NCBI GenBank assembly: GCA_963794215.1
Contig: CAWCCQ010000003.1
Location: forward strand, 434,001 to 498,000
Direction: 5' to 3'
DNA length: 64,000 nt
Source of the DNA: DATKRB01 sp963794215
GTDB taxonomy: Bacteria > Actinomycetota > Acidimicrobiia > Acidimicrobiales > RAAP-2
Made by a program: the position numbers and the translations under genes
Notes under the pieces: generated by a model
What the model was told of the DNA's origin: nothing
The model's input: only the letters and a program-made list of their open reading frames with translations
Database searches by the model: none
In this document: in pieces, positions 53,626 through 63,441 of the stretch
How the letters are laid out: every line of letters begins with the position of its first letter
How positions within the stretch are numbered: position 1 is the stretch's first letter

Positions 53626-55197
53626 GCCGACCGGCTTCATCGAGTTCGACCGCGAGCTTCCGAGGCGCCGACCCATTCCGGTGCGCCTCCGAGACTGGCG
53701 CGAGGTGTACGAGCCCTTCGAGGAGGAGGCCACCCGGCGGCAGGGCGCTCGCTGCATGGACTGCGGTATCCCCTTCTGCCACGAGGGCTGCCCGCTCGGC
53801 AACCTCATCCCCGAATGGAACGACCTGGTCTTTCGCGACGACTGGTCGAACGCCATCGAGCGACTTCATGCCACCAACAACTTCCCCGAGTTCACCGGAA
53901 GGCTGTGCCCCGCCCCCTGCGAGGCCGCCTGCGTGCTCGGTATCAACGCCGAGCCGGTGACCATCGAGCGCATCGAGTACGAGATCGTCGAACGGGCGTG
54001 GTCTGACGGTTGGGTGCGACCCCAGCTGCCCAGGGAGCGCACGGGCAAGCACGTCGCGGTCATCGGCTCGGGTCCGGCGGGGTTGGCCTGCGCCCAACAG
54101 CTGGCACGCGCCGGGCACTCGGTGGTGGTCTTCGAGCGCGCCCAGCAACCGGGTGGTCTCCTGCGCTACGGGATCCCCGAGTTCAAGATGGAGAAGGCTG
54201 TGCTGGACCGTCGTCTGGCCCAGATGCGTGCCGAGGGCGTGACCTTCCAGTGCTCCACGTCGGTGGGTCGACCCCTCGACGAGCCCCCGGCGATCGGCCA
54301 AAGCGCCGCGCCGAATGCCGCCCACCCCACGAAGCTCGAGCCGGGTGAAGAGCGCGGCGAGACGGTGGCCTGCGCGCCCGACGTGTCGGTCATCTCGGCC
54401 CAGCAGCTGCGTGAGCGCTTCGATGCGGTCGTGCTCGCGGGCGGCGCAACGCTCCCGCGCGACCTCGAGGTGCCCGGCCGCGAGCTCAGCGGGATCCATT
54501 TCGCCCTCGAGTACCTCAAGCCGGCCAACTTGGTCCAAGAGGGAGTGTTGCCGGCGTCGCCGATCTCGGCCGCCGGCAAGCATGTGGTCATCATCGGCGG
54601 TGGGGACACGGGGGCCGACTGCCTGGGCACCGCCCACCGGCAGGGTGCCGCGTCGGTCCACCAGTTCGAATCCTTCCCGAGCCGCCCGGCACGAGGGCAC
54701 TCGAGCATCCGTGGCCGGTGTGGCCGGTGATCCTTCGCACCTCCTCGGCCCACGAGGAGGGCGGGCACCGGCTCTACTCGGTCACCACGACCTCCTTCGT
54801 CGACAACGGCGCCAGCGCGGTCCGCGCCCTGCGGGGCCACCAGGTCGAGGCCTTGACGGTCGACGGGCGGCCCAGCTTCGTCGCCGTCGAGGGCACCGAG
54901 TTCGAGCTCCCGTGCGACCTGGTGCTCCTGGCTATGGGATTCGTCGGCCCCGAACGCCGCGGCGTAATCCGCGAGCTGGGGGTGACCGTGGGCGACCGCG
55001 GTGCAGTGACCGCCGGCAGCGACTGGTCGACGAACGTGGACGGGGTGTTCGTGTGCGGGGACATGACCCGAGGCCAGAGCCTCGTCGTCTGGGCGATCGC
55101 CGAGGGACGGTCGGCCGCCCAGGGCGTCGACCGATGGCTGATGGGTGACTCTGCGCTGCCGGCCCCGATCGAGCCCGGAGCGATGGCGCTGCGCTGA
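53618..55197 (+). CDS. gltD: Glutamate synthase small subunit, apparent frameshift
   Basis: This subunit transfers electrons from NADPH through FAD and two [4Fe-4S] clusters to GltB. It has CMDCGIPFCHEGCPLGN, CPAPCEAACVLGI, FAD-binding VIGSGPAGLACAQQL and NADPH-binding VIIGGGDTGADCLG. At about 54677 one missing C shifts the frame; adding it gives PEPPGTRALEHPWPVWPVI, which then reads SSAHEEGGHRLYS, VFVCGDMTRGQSLVVWAI. Joined length is about 525 residues, with an insert before the NADPH domain. Start ATG 53618. Confidence 0.94.
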
Positions 55198-55208
55198 GCC
55201 CGGAGCGA

Positions 55209-56138
55209 TCAACCTGGACGCGTCGCTCCGACGAGATCGGGAAGATCGGCAGGCTCCACCCGCACGACCGCACCGGTGTGCGGCGCGTCGATCATCTGCC
55301 CCTCACCCACGTAGAGGCCGACATGGTCGATCGCGCTCGTCGATACGCCGAAGTAGATGAGGTCGCCGGGCTCGGCCGGTTGGCCGACGGAGACCGGCGG
55401 GCCGGCCTCGAACTGTGCCTGGGCCACCCGGGGCAGTCCGATGCCCACCGCCCCGTAGGCCGCCTGCACCAAGCCTGAGCAGTCGAACCCCCCAGGACCC
55501 GTCCCGCCCCACTGGTAGGGGACGCCCAGCTGCGCCGCGGCGAACTGCAGCGCGCCGGCCGCACGGGCGTCGAGGTCGGGGTCCGCACCCAGGGCCGTGG
55601 CCATGACCAGCACCGTGTCCAGGTAGCTGGTCGAGTGGTTGTAGGCCTTCACGGCGCCCGCCAACCCGCTCGCGGTGGCACCTCCGTCCGTACAGAGCAG
55701 GTTCGCCGCGCTGTACATGGCGTCGACCGGGTCGTACGGCGAGGCGGGGTCGGCTCCACCCGGACCGACGGTGGCGTACTCGGCGAAGGTGGCCGGCTCG
55801 AACTGCATCGGCCCCTCAGCGCCTGCGCTGTTGGTCCCACTGGCGACGCCTGGCGCCGTGGAGCGGCCGCTGTCGCTCTCCACGCGGCCGATCGCTGCCA
55901 GCACGGTCCAGGCCAGCCCAGGGCACTCCGCTGCCGCCGCCTCTTGGGCGAGCGACTCCCACGCCGCAGGGACCGCGGGCACCCCCGCAGCCACCGCCCC
56001 CTGTTGCCCGCTGGGACCAACGCCGGCGGCAGGACTCGACGGGGCGCCCGCCGACCCCGCTACCAGGGTGACACAACCGCCCATTCCCACCCCGAGGGCC
56101 ATCACTACGACGACCGCCACGATCGATGCCTTGGCCAT
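55209..56138 (-). CDS. Secreted peptidoglycan hydrolase: transglycosylase-like plus NlpC/P60
   Basis: This 309-residue protein has an N-terminal signal (about residues 1-30; VAVVVVMALGVGMGGCVTLV, possibly a lipobox). A lytic transglycosylase-like domain follows, with LAAIGRVESDSG (catalytic Glu) and GPMQFEPATFAEYA. The C-terminal NlpC/P60 domain has the catalytic Cys in GGFDCSGLVQAAY, His in IDHVGLYVG and a third polar residue in IDAPHTG. It should cleave both glycan and stem peptides. It converges with gltD. Such fusions act in growth or spore-like wall remodelling. Confidence 0.88.
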   Translation of the reverse strand: MAKASIVAVVVVMALGVGMGGCVTLVAGSAGAPSSPAAGVGPSGQQGAVAAGVPAVPAAWESLAQEAAAAECPGLAWTVLAAIGRVESDSGRSTAPGVASGTNSAGAEGPMQFEPATFAEYATVGPGGADPASPYDPVDAMYSAANLLCTDGGATASGLAGAVKAYNHSTSYLDTVLVMATALGADPDLDARAAGALQFAAAQLGVPYQWGGTGPGGFDCSGLVQAAYGAVGIGLPRVAQAQFEAGPPVSVGQPAEPGDLIYFGVSTSAIDHVGLYVGEGQMIDAPHTGAVVRVEPADLPDLVGATRPG

Positions 56139-56305
56139 TCAGGACCTCCCACGCCTGTCGCGAGCCGACACGCGCCGGCCCAACGGCTGCAGAACGATTG
56201 CTATGACGCAACGGTCGCCCGAGGTGGCCCGCGACGCGTCGCCCAGGGATCGGTACGCTGGGCCCTGCTCGCGCCGCGATGGTCGTCGATCCAAGTGGGG
56301 GTGCC

Positions 56306-57934
56306 ATGCGAAGCACCATGCAAGACGGAGGGCTCCTGGTGAGCAGCATCCTCCGCCACGGCCAGCAGGCCTTCGCCGATCACCGGGTGATCACCATCGA
56401 GGCCGACGGGCACCGATCGGCCACATTTGGCGAGGTCGGCGCCCGAGCCGAGCAGTTGGCCAAGGCGCTCGGTCGGCTCGGCGTCGGCCCCGGGGACCGA
56501 GTCGCCACATTTGCTTGGAACAACCAGACCCATATGGAGGCTTATCTGGCCGTTCCGTCCATGGGCGCGGTCCTCCACACGCTCAACGTCCGCCTCTTCC
56601 CCGACCAGCTCAGCTACGTCGCCAACCACGCCGAGGACAAGGTGGTCATCGTCGACGACACGCTCCTCCCGCTGTTGGCCCGGGTGATCGGCGACCTCAA
56701 GACGGTCGAGACCGTGATCGTGGTCGGCGCGGGCGACGCCTCGGGGTTCCCCGGCGCCCTCCGCTACGAGGAGCTCCTCGGCGCCGAGGAGCCTGGCTAC
56801 GACTGGCCCGAGCTCGACGAACGATCGGCTGCCGCCATGTGTTACACGAGCGGCACCACCGGCGATCCCAAGGGGGTCGTCTACAGCCATCGCTCGACCT
56901 GGCTCCACACGATGGCGGCGACCTCCGCCGCGTCGCTCGGCATGAACGAGGAGGACCGGGCGCTCATCGTGGTGCCCATGTTCCACGCCAACGCCTGGGG
57001 CATCCCCTACGCCGCGTGGTCGGTCGGCGCCGACATGGTCCTGCCCCAGCAGTTCCTCCAAGGCGAACCCCTGGTCAGGATCATCGCTGAGCACCGCCCC
57101 ACCACCGCATGCGGCGTGCCGACCATTTGGAACGACCTGTTGAGGGTCGCCCGGAGCACAGACGCCGATCTGTCCTCCTTGCGGCGGGTAGTCTGCGGCG
57201 GCTCCGCGGTCTCACGCGGGCTGCTCGAAGGGTTCGAGGAGGTGCTCGGCGTACCCATCATCCAGGGGTGGGGCATGACCGAGACGAGCCCGCTGGCCGC
57301 CTTGGCCATCCCGCCGGCCGGGTGCCCGCCCGAGCTCGAGATGCACTACCGACTGAAGGCTGGGCGGGTCGTCTTCGGCGTGGAGGTACGTGCCGTGGCG
57401 CCCGAGGGCGACGTCCTCCCTGCGGACGGATCGTCCGTCGGAGAATTCGAGGTCCGGGGACCCTGGGTGACCGGGTCCTACTACAAGGAGGAGGACTCCG
57501 AGCGGTTCCACGAGGGTTGGCTTCGCACCGGCGATGTCGGGACGCTCGACGAGCTCGGGTTCATGGAGATCACCGATCGCACGAAGGACATCATCAAGTC
57601 CGGGGGAGAGTGGATCTCCTCGGTCGCCCTCGAAGGCGAGGTGATGGCCCATCCCGACGTCTTCGAGGCGGCCGTGGTGGGGATCCCCGACGATCACTGG
57701 GCCGAACGACCCCTGGTGGTGGTCGCGCCGGTCGAGGGGAAGTCACTCACCGCCCAGGAGATGACCGAGTTCCTACGTGGCCGGGTCTCCCGCTGGTCGC
57801 TCCCCGAGCACTGGACGTTCGTCGACGCGATCCCGAAGACCTCGGTCGGCAAGTTCGACAAGAAGGCGCTGCGAGCCCGCTTCGCGCGGGGCGACATGGA
57901 GGTCGTCGACGTCGACGCCCCACCCGAGCGCTGA
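56306..57934 (+). CDS. Acyl-CoA synthetase (AMP-binding, long-chain type)
   Basis: This about 542-residue adenylate-forming enzyme has the P-loop YTSGTTGDPKGV, the AMP motif GWGMTETSP, the hinge DRTKDIIKSGGEWIS and the C-terminal catalytic lysine in KTSVGKFDKKALR. It joins a fatty or aromatic acid to CoA. ATG 56306 follows a G-rich ribosome site; GTG 56279 is possible. A small gene follows 10 bases later. Confidence 0.93.
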   Translation: MRSTMQDGGLLVSSILRHGQQAFADHRVITIEADGHRSATFGEVGARAEQLAKALGRLGVGPGDRVATFAWNNQTHMEAYLAVPSMGAVLHTLNVRLFPDQLSYVANHAEDKVVIVDDTLLPLLARVIGDLKTVETVIVVGAGDASGFPGALRYEELLGAEEPGYDWPELDERSAAAMCYTSGTTGDPKGVVYSHRSTWLHTMAATSAASLGMNEEDRALIVVPMFHANAWGIPYAAWSVGADMVLPQQFLQGEPLVRIIAEHRPTTACGVPTIWNDLLRVARSTDADLSSLRRVVCGGSAVSRGLLEGFEEVLGVPIIQGWGMTETSPLAALAIPPAGCPPELEMHYRLKAGRVVFGVEVRAVAPEGDVLPADGSSVGEFEVRGPWVTGSYYKEEDSERFHEGWLRTGDVGTLDELGFMEITDRTKDIIKSGGEWISSVALEGEVMAHPDVFEAAVVGIPDDHWAERPLVVVAPVEGKSLTAQEMTEFLRGRVSRWSLPEHWTFVDAIPKTSVGKFDKKALRARFARGDMEVVDVDAPPER

Positions 57935-57944
57935 GAGGGGAGCG

Positions 57945-58154
57945 GTGGACGACGAGCTGTCAGAGATCGGCGGAGCCCTGACACAGATCGCCGAACAGCT
58001 GACCGACCTGGCAATCGACCGGCTCCGGACCGCGATGGACGGGGATGATCCGTCAGCCGACGAGTCCGCGCGCCTCGAGCGGCGGATCACCCGAGCTCGC
58101 CGGGCGGTGGAGAAGGCGGCGGCGCTGCTGGACGGTATGGGCCCAGAAGAGTAG
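57945..58154 (+). CDS. Small helical protein (69 aa), unknown
   Basis: The GTG start has GAGAGGGGA upstream and follows the acyl-CoA synthetase stop by ten bases, so it belongs to that operon. The protein is acidic and helical: LSEIGGALTQIAEQLTDLAI, then ARLERRITRARRAVEKAAAL. No family recognised; a coiled-coil dimer is likely. Confidence 0.6.
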   Translation: MDDELSEIGGALTQIAEQLTDLAIDRLRTAMDGDDPSADESARLERRITRARRAVEKAAALLDGMGPEE

Positions 58155-58162
58155 GGGAGCGA

Positions 58163-59338
58163 CTACAGCTCGTTGAGGGCGTCGATCAGCATGCGCAGTC
58201 GCCCGTAGTGCAGCCGGTCGAACCGCAGCGCCACCCGAGGGAGATCGAGCATGTCGTTGCCCGCCCGCTCGGGGGGGAGGGGGCCGATGGCCCGGATCGA
58301 GCCAGAGACGACGATGTCGGCGAACTGCTTGGTCAGCTCTGTGAGCGCCCGCTCGCTCGGGGCCCGCTGCAGCCGCAGCACCAGGAGATCACCGACCCAT
58401 CGGCACGAGTGGTAGTTGGTGTAGAAGGTGAGCACTTCGTGGATCGCCTCCTCGACCGAGTCGGCGATCACGAACAGCGCGGTGTCCTCGGGAGACACCC
58501 ACCCGGCCTGCACCGCCTGCTCGCGGATGAAGCGTTCCCAGGCTGACCAGTAGGTGCCGCCCGCCGTCTCGACCAGCACGACAGGGGCCGGCTCGGCCTT
58601 GCCGGTCTGGAGCAGCGTCAGCAGCTCGTAGCACTCGTCCTGGGTCCCATAGCCTCCCGGCAGCACCGCGTAGGCGTGGGACTCTTTGATGAGCATCAGC
58701 TTGCGGGTAAAGAAGTAGCGCATCTCGACCAGCTTGGGATCCTGGGCGATGAAGGGGTTGGCCCCTTGTTCGTGGGGCAGTCGAATGTTGACGCCGAACG
58801 ACCGGTCCCGGCCGGCTCCCTCGGTCCCCGCCGCCATGATTCCCGGACCGGCGCCGGTGACCACCATCCAGCCGGCCTCGGCGACTCCTTTCGCCAGCTC
58901 CCTCGCCATGACGTAGACGGGGTCCTCGGGCAAGGTACGTGCAGATCCGAACATGGTGAGCTTGCGCACCGAGCGATAGGGCCGGAAGACGCGGAACGCC
59001 TCGGTCATCTCGGCCAGGGCGGCGTCGGCGATCTTGAGGTCACCCGTGCTCATCCCCTCCCGGGCCAGCTCCCAGAGCGTCGCCAGCATCGAACGCAAGA
59101 GGTCGGACTGCGCATGCCCGAGTGGACGCCCTCCGGTGAGATCCTCAAGAGCCCGTTCGAGGGCCTCGGTCGGCGGATGCTCGGCGGGGGGAACCACGTC
59201 GGGGACCGGGGGGACTCCTGCGAGCACACCGGCCTCGCCGACCGGGCCCGCCGCGTCGCCCAACCTTCCGGCCGGCGACCCAGCGGAAACGGGGCCGGGT
59301 TCGGGAACCCTCCCGACGTCGGGTGCAGGTCCTGGCAC
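58163..59338 (-). CDS. LOG family (lysine decarboxylase-like Rossmann) protein
   Basis: This 391-residue protein has the LOG signature PGGYGTQDECYELL and GPGIMAAGTEGAG. LOG enzymes release free cytokinin-type nucleobases or phosphoribohydrolyse nucleotides, but this longer form (extra N-terminal 100 residues, Pro-rich) is not the plant-type enzyme. The GTG 59338 is four bases after the fbiC stop, so it is probably co-transcribed. The role is not known. It converges with the small helical gene. Confidence 0.85.
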   Translation of the reverse strand: MPGPAPDVGRVPEPGPVSAGSPAGRLGDAAGPVGEAGVLAGVPPVPDVVPPAEHPPTEALERALEDLTGGRPLGHAQSDLLRSMLATLWELAREGMSTGDLKIADAALAEMTEAFRVFRPYRSVRKLTMFGSARTLPEDPVYVMARELAKGVAEAGWMVVTGAGPGIMAAGTEGAGRDRSFGVNIRLPHEQGANPFIAQDPKLVEMRYFFTRKLMLIKESHAYAVLPGGYGTQDECYELLTLLQTGKAEPAPVVLVETAGGTYWSAWERFIREQAVQAGWVSPEDTALFVIADSVEEAIHEVLTFYTNYHSCRWVGDLLVLRLQRAPSERALTELTKQFADIVVSGSIRAIGPLPPERAGNDMLDLPRVALRFDRLHYGRLRMLIDALNEL

Positions 59339-59342
59339 GCCC

Positions 59343-61724
59343 TCAGACCTCGGCGTGGTCCGTGACCCTGCCGTAGAGCGTGGTGCGCTGCACCAGACGA
59401 CGGCCGAGGGGTGCGACGAGCTCCTCGAGCTCCTCGACCCCCATGCGTTGGCCATGGCTGGCACCAGCGGCGCGTGAGATGTTCTCGTCCATGAGGGTCC
59501 CGCCGAGGTCGTTGACCCCGGCCAGCAACAGCTGGCGCGCGCCGCGGACCCCCGTCTTGACCCAGCTCGCCTGGATGTTGTCGATGGAACCGCGGTACGC
59601 AATCCGCCCGACCGCGTGCATGAGCAGGGTCTCACGGAAGGTGGGGCCCCGACGCGAACGGCGCTGGAGGTAGATCGGCGACGCCATGTGCACGAAGGGG
59701 AGCGGCACGAACTCGGTGAACCCTCCGGTCTCGCGTTGGAGCGCCCGCGTGCGGATCATGTGTCGAGCCCAGCTCACCGGCTGCTCAATGGCGCCAAACA
59801 TGATCGTGACGTTGGAGCGCAGACCGACCGAGTGCGCCGTGCGGTGCGCCTCCAACCATTCCTCGGTGTTGACCTTGTCGGGACACAGCACGGCTCGAAC
59901 CTCGTCGTCGAGAATCTCTGCCGCCGTGCCGGGCAGGGTCTTGAGCCCGGCCGCCTGGAGTTGGCGCAGGTAGTCGGCCAGCGGAACCTCAGATCGGCGG
60001 GCGCCCTCGGTCACCTCGAGCGCGGTAAAGCCGTGGATGTGGATGCGTGAGGACCCGGCCCGCACCGCGCCGAGCACCGACAGGTAGTACTCGCCATCGA
60101 ACTTCGGGTGGATGCCCCCTTGGAGGCAGACCTCGGTCGCACCCATCGCCTCGGCCTCGGCCACCCGTCGGGTGACCTCGTCGAGCTCGAGAAGGTAGGG
60201 CGCTCCGCGCAGGTTGAGCGACAACGGGCCCTTGGAGAAGGCACAGAACTTGCACTTGAAGGTGCAGACGTTCGTGTAGTTGATGTTCCGGTTGATCACG
60301 AAGGTGACGTCGTCGCCGTTGAGTGCGGCTCGCAGGTCGTCGGCCACCTCGGCGACCGCTCGAACCTCGGGACCGCGGGCCGAGAAAAGGGTGACGATCT
60401 CGTCTTCGCCAACTTCCTGACCGAGCGCTACGCCATCGAGTACTTCGGCCACCGCACCGCCTGCCCGCCCGATCTTGCCGGCCCCCCCGCCAATCAGGGC
60501 GCTCGGGGTAACGAGGTCGGGAGGCGCCATCTCGCCGCCCGAGCACCACGGCGCGTCACGTCCGAGGCCCTCGGCGTCGCTCGCGTCGAGCACGCCGAAG
60601 CGCACCGCCGGATCCAGCCAGCGCGCAGGGTCGAGCGCGAAGGAGGGGTAGAGGGTGAGTCGCGGCGCCAGCGTGTGTCCCGCTGCTTCTGTGGCAGCCC
60701 GCAGGACGTCGAGCGCCGGCCACGCGCGTTCGGGATTGACATGGTCGATGGTCAGTGGCGAGACGCCCCCCCAGTCGTCGATGCCCGCGGCGAGCAACGG
60801 AGCGAGATCGTCGGAGAGATTGGGCGGCGCCTGGACATGGACCTCGGTGGGCAACAGGAGGCGGGCCACGGCGATCGACCACAAATGCTCGTCGGCGGGA
60901 CAAGGGGCCTGCCCGGCCATCGCGGTGCCGGGCTTGGGCAAGAAGTTCTGGACGATGACCTCTTGGACGTGGCCGTGGCGGCGGTGGGCGTCGGCGATCG
61001 CCAGCAAGGTCTCCAGTCGGGCAACCCGGTCCTCGCCGATGCCCACCAGAATGCCCGTCGTGAAGGGGATGGCCAGCTCCCCGGCGGCCTCCAACGTGGC
61101 CAGCCGCCGAGCCGCGACTTTGTCCGGGGCACGGCGGTGGGCCGGCACCTCCGCCAGGGTCTCAAGCATCATCCCCTGGCTCGCGCTCACCGGCCGCAAG
61201 CGGGCGAGCTCCTCGCGATGCAACGCCCCGGCGTTGGCGTGGGGGAGGAGACCGGTCTCCTCGAGCACCGCCGCGCACGCGGCCGCCAGGTAGTCCACCG
61301 TGGAGGCATAGCCGTGCTCGTCGAGCCAGCCCGCCGCGGCCGCATAGCGGAGCTCGGGCCGTTCACCGAGCGTGAAGAGCGCCTCGTGGCACCCCGCGTC
61401 ACGTCCCCGGCGCGCCAGCTCTACCACCTCGTCGATCGAGAGGTAGGGACTCGAAAGTCGAGCGGGCGCCTTGGCAAAGGTGCAATAGCCGCAACGATCG
61501 CGACAGAGCATCGTGAGCGGTACGAAGACCTTCGGCGAGAACGTCACTCGGTTGCCGTGGGCCTCGTCCCGGACGCGCCGGGCGGCCGCGAGCAGCTCGT
61601 CGTAGGGCACCTCGAGGAGGTCGGCCACCGACCAGTGGGGGGCGCCGGGCGCCGGGCCGCGCAGGCCGTCGCCAAGGTCGACCGGCGCGGCACGGACGGT
61701 AGTGGTCGGTTCGTGCAACGTCAT
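59343..61724 (-). CDS. fbiC: FO synthase (7,8-didemethyl-8-hydroxy-5-deazariboflavin synthase), CofG-CofH fusion
   Basis: This 793-residue radical SAM enzyme makes the F420 chromophore from tyrosine and a flavin precursor. The N-terminal CofG part has CRDRCGYCTFAKAP (about residues 74-85). The C-terminal CofH part has NVCTFKCKFCAFSKG (about 483). Both carry Cx3Cx2C. Fused FbiC is typical of actinobacteria. The ATG overlaps the stop of a 68-codon frame by four bases. The LOG gene follows. Confidence 0.96.
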   Translation of the reverse strand: MTLHEPTTTVRAAPVDLGDGLRGPAPGAPHWSVADLLEVPYDELLAAARRVRDEAHGNRVTFSPKVFVPLTMLCRDRCGYCTFAKAPARLSSPYLSIDEVVELARRGRDAGCHEALFTLGERPELRYAAAAGWLDEHGYASTVDYLAAACAAVLEETGLLPHANAGALHREELARLRPVSASQGMMLETLAEVPAHRRAPDKVAARRLATLEAAGELAIPFTTGILVGIGEDRVARLETLLAIADAHRRHGHVQEVIVQNFLPKPGTAMAGQAPCPADEHLWSIAVARLLLPTEVHVQAPPNLSDDLAPLLAAGIDDWGGVSPLTIDHVNPERAWPALDVLRAATEAAGHTLAPRLTLYPSFALDPARWLDPAVRFGVLDASDAEGLGRDAPWCSGGEMAPPDLVTPSALIGGGAGKIGRAGGAVAEVLDGVALGQEVGEDEIVTLFSARGPEVRAVAEVADDLRAALNGDDVTFVINRNINYTNVCTFKCKFCAFSKGPLSLNLRGAPYLLELDEVTRRVAEAEAMGATEVCLQGGIHPKFDGEYYLSVLGAVRAGSSRIHIHGFTALEVTEGARRSEVPLADYLRQLQAAGLKTLPGTAAEILDDEVRAVLCPDKVNTEEWLEAHRTAHSVGLRSNVTIMFGAIEQPVSWARHMIRTRALQRETGGFTEFVPLPFVHMASPIYLQRRSRRGPTFRETLLMHAVGRIAYRGSIDNIQASWVKTGVRGARQLLLAGVNDLGGTLMDENISRAAGASHGQRMGVEELEELVAPLGRRLVQRTTLYGRVTDHAEV

Positions 61725-61927
61725 GACAGTGGCCTCTCGGAGACAGTGTGACTTGGATCGAGGTGATGTGGGTCGAGGTGACGTGGGTCGAGCGTCGCTT
61801 GCGGCTCAGCGTACGCCTCGGGGTCGATCGGCCGCGGGGTGTCGGTCCCCGCCGGTGTGGCATAGCCCCGATCGCGCGCGTGGTGGCTCTGGCTTGGGGA
61901 CCCACTCACGGTTCGGGGATCCTCCAC
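61721..61927 (-). CDS. Possible small protein (68 aa) coupled to fbiC
   Basis: The frame starts inside the zwf end (ATG 61927) and its TGA overlaps the fbiC ATG in ATGA form. The product is rich in Pro, His and Asp, with three short units LDPRH-LDPHH-LDPSH encoded by a 15-bp tandem repeat. No ribosome site is obvious. It may be a real coupler or just the 3' coupling of chance. Low confidence. Confidence 0.3.
   Translation of the reverse strand: MEDPRTVSGSPSQSHHARDRGYATPAGTDTPRPIDPEAYAEPQATLDPRHLDPHHLDPSHTVSERPLS
61748..61792. repeat. Three 15-bp tandem repeats upstream of fbiC
   Basis: The unit GTGA(C/T)GTGGGTCGAG is repeated three times without gaps (the first copy differs at two places). 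Confidence 0.85.
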
Positions 61928-63441
61928 GAGTCACCCGAGCGCTCGAGCAAGAGTTCGGCCACGTGAGGACCCCAGGTGCCGGCGGGGTAGAAGTGCAGGC
62001 CGGCCGGATCCTTCCAGGCCTCGAGGTAGGGGTCCACGATCTTCCACGCCTGCTCGACCTCGTCGGTACGGATGAACAGCGTGGGATCCCCGATCATGGC
62101 GTCGTGCAGTAGTCGCGGGTAGCCGTCCAGTCCCTTGTCGGTGAACGCCGACTGGTACCGGAAATCCATGGCCACCGACTGGACTCGAAAGGAGTCACCG
62201 GGCACCTTTGCGCCGAAATGAAGGCTGATGCCCTCGTTGGGCTGGATGCGCAACACCAACTCGTTCGGCTTGAGGCGGCGGCTCATGATCCCCTCGAAGG
62301 CCAGGTAGGGGACCCGGTGGAACTGGAGCGCCACCTCGGTGACCCGGCGCGGCAGTCGCTTGCCGGTGCGCACGTAGATGGGCACCCCGGCCCACCGCCA
62401 GTTGTCCACGTTGAGGCGCAGCGCGACGTACGTTTCGGTCGTGCTGTCAGGGGCCACGCCCTCTTCCTCGCGGTACCCGGGCACGGCGAGGCCGTCGATG
62501 ACGCCAGCGGTGTACTGACCGCGGACCGCGCGGTCGACCGACTCGTCGGGCGTGGGGATGTCCACCGCCTTAAGGAGCTTCACCTTTTCGTCGCGGATGT
62601 GTGTCGCGTCCATGGCCGTCGGGGCTTCCATAAGCGTGAGCGCCAGAACCTGCATGACATGGTTTTGGACGATGTCGCGCAACGCGCCGGCAGTCTCGTA
62701 GAACCCGCCGCGGTGCTCCACTCCGAGGCTCTCGGCCACCGTGATCTGGATTCCCTCGACATAGCGCCGGTTCCAGATCGGTTCGAAGATGGCGTTGGCG
62801 AAGCGGAGGGCCAGGACGTTCTGGACGGTCTCCTTGCCCATGTAGTGGTCGATGCGAAAGATCTGGTCCTCGTCGAACGCAGAGTGCACCGAGTTGTCGA
62901 GCTGCCTCGCGCTCTGCAGGTCCCGGCCGTAAGGCTTCTCGATCACGAGTCGCGCGAACTGGCCGCCCTCGCCCGGGTGATTGCACCCCTCCTTGGCCAG
63001 GGCTTCGGCCACCTGGGCGAACATGTCGGGGATGGTCGCCAAGTAGTACAGACGGTTCCCCGCGGTCCCATAGCTCTGGTCCGCCTCGCTGAGGACCGCT
63101 CGCAGCCGATCAAAAGTCTCGGGCGACGCGTACTCGCCCGCCACATAGCGGAAACGCTCCACCAGTCGTTTCCATTGCTCGCCAGCGCCGGGCACGTCCT
63201 TCAACGCGGCCTTACGAAAGTCCTCGTCGCTCCACGGGGTACGCGCTACGCCGATGACGGTGAAGTGCTCGCTCAACCGACCCTGATCGGCGAGGTTGGC
63301 CAACGCCGGAAGGATCTTGCGCGACGTCAGGTCGCCCGAAGCCCCGAAAATGACCATGGCGAGGGGCGGGGTCTGGGCCGGTGTGGGGGCAAGTCCCCCT
63401 ACCGGGGCCCCATCGACCTCGGGGGGCGACGCGTTGGTCAC
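61906..63441 (-). CDS. zwf: Glucose-6-phosphate 1-dehydrogenase
   Basis: This 511-residue enzyme oxidises glucose 6-phosphate to 6-phosphogluconolactone. It has the NADP site VIFGASGDLTSRKILPAL, the conserved RIDHYMGKE motif (about residues 192-200) and EGIQITVAESLGVEHRGGFY. The ATG overlaps the stop of gnd (ATGA), so both pentose-phosphate genes are translationally coupled. The N-terminal 25 residues are an extension rich in Pro. Full length. Confidence 0.97.
   Translation of the reverse strand: MTNASPPEVDGAPVGGLAPTPAQTPPLAMVIFGASGDLTSRKILPALANLADQGRLSEHFTVIGVARTPWSDEDFRKAALKDVPGAGEQWKRLVERFRYVAGEYASPETFDRLRAVLSEADQSYGTAGNRLYYLATIPDMFAQVAEALAKEGCNHPGEGGQFARLVIEKPYGRDLQSARQLDNSVHSAFDEDQIFRIDHYMGKETVQNVLALRFANAIFEPIWNRRYVEGIQITVAESLGVEHRGGFYETAGALRDIVQNHVMQVLALTLMEAPTAMDATHIRDEKVKLLKAVDIPTPDESVDRAVRGQYTAGVIDGLAVPGYREEEGVAPDSTTETYVALRLNVDNWRWAGVPIYVRTGKRLPRRVTEVALQFHRVPYLAFEGIMSRRLKPNELVLRIQPNEGISLHFGAKVPGDSFRVQSVAMDFRYQSAFTDKGLDGYPRLLHDAMIGDPTLFIRTDEVEQAWKIVDPYLEAWKDPAGLHFYPAGTWGPHVAELLLERSGDSWRIPEP

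Noticed and set aside
60108..61751. A long antisense frame over fbiC
   Set aside because: The sense strand is a certain radical SAM gene; no ribosome site or motif in the antisense.
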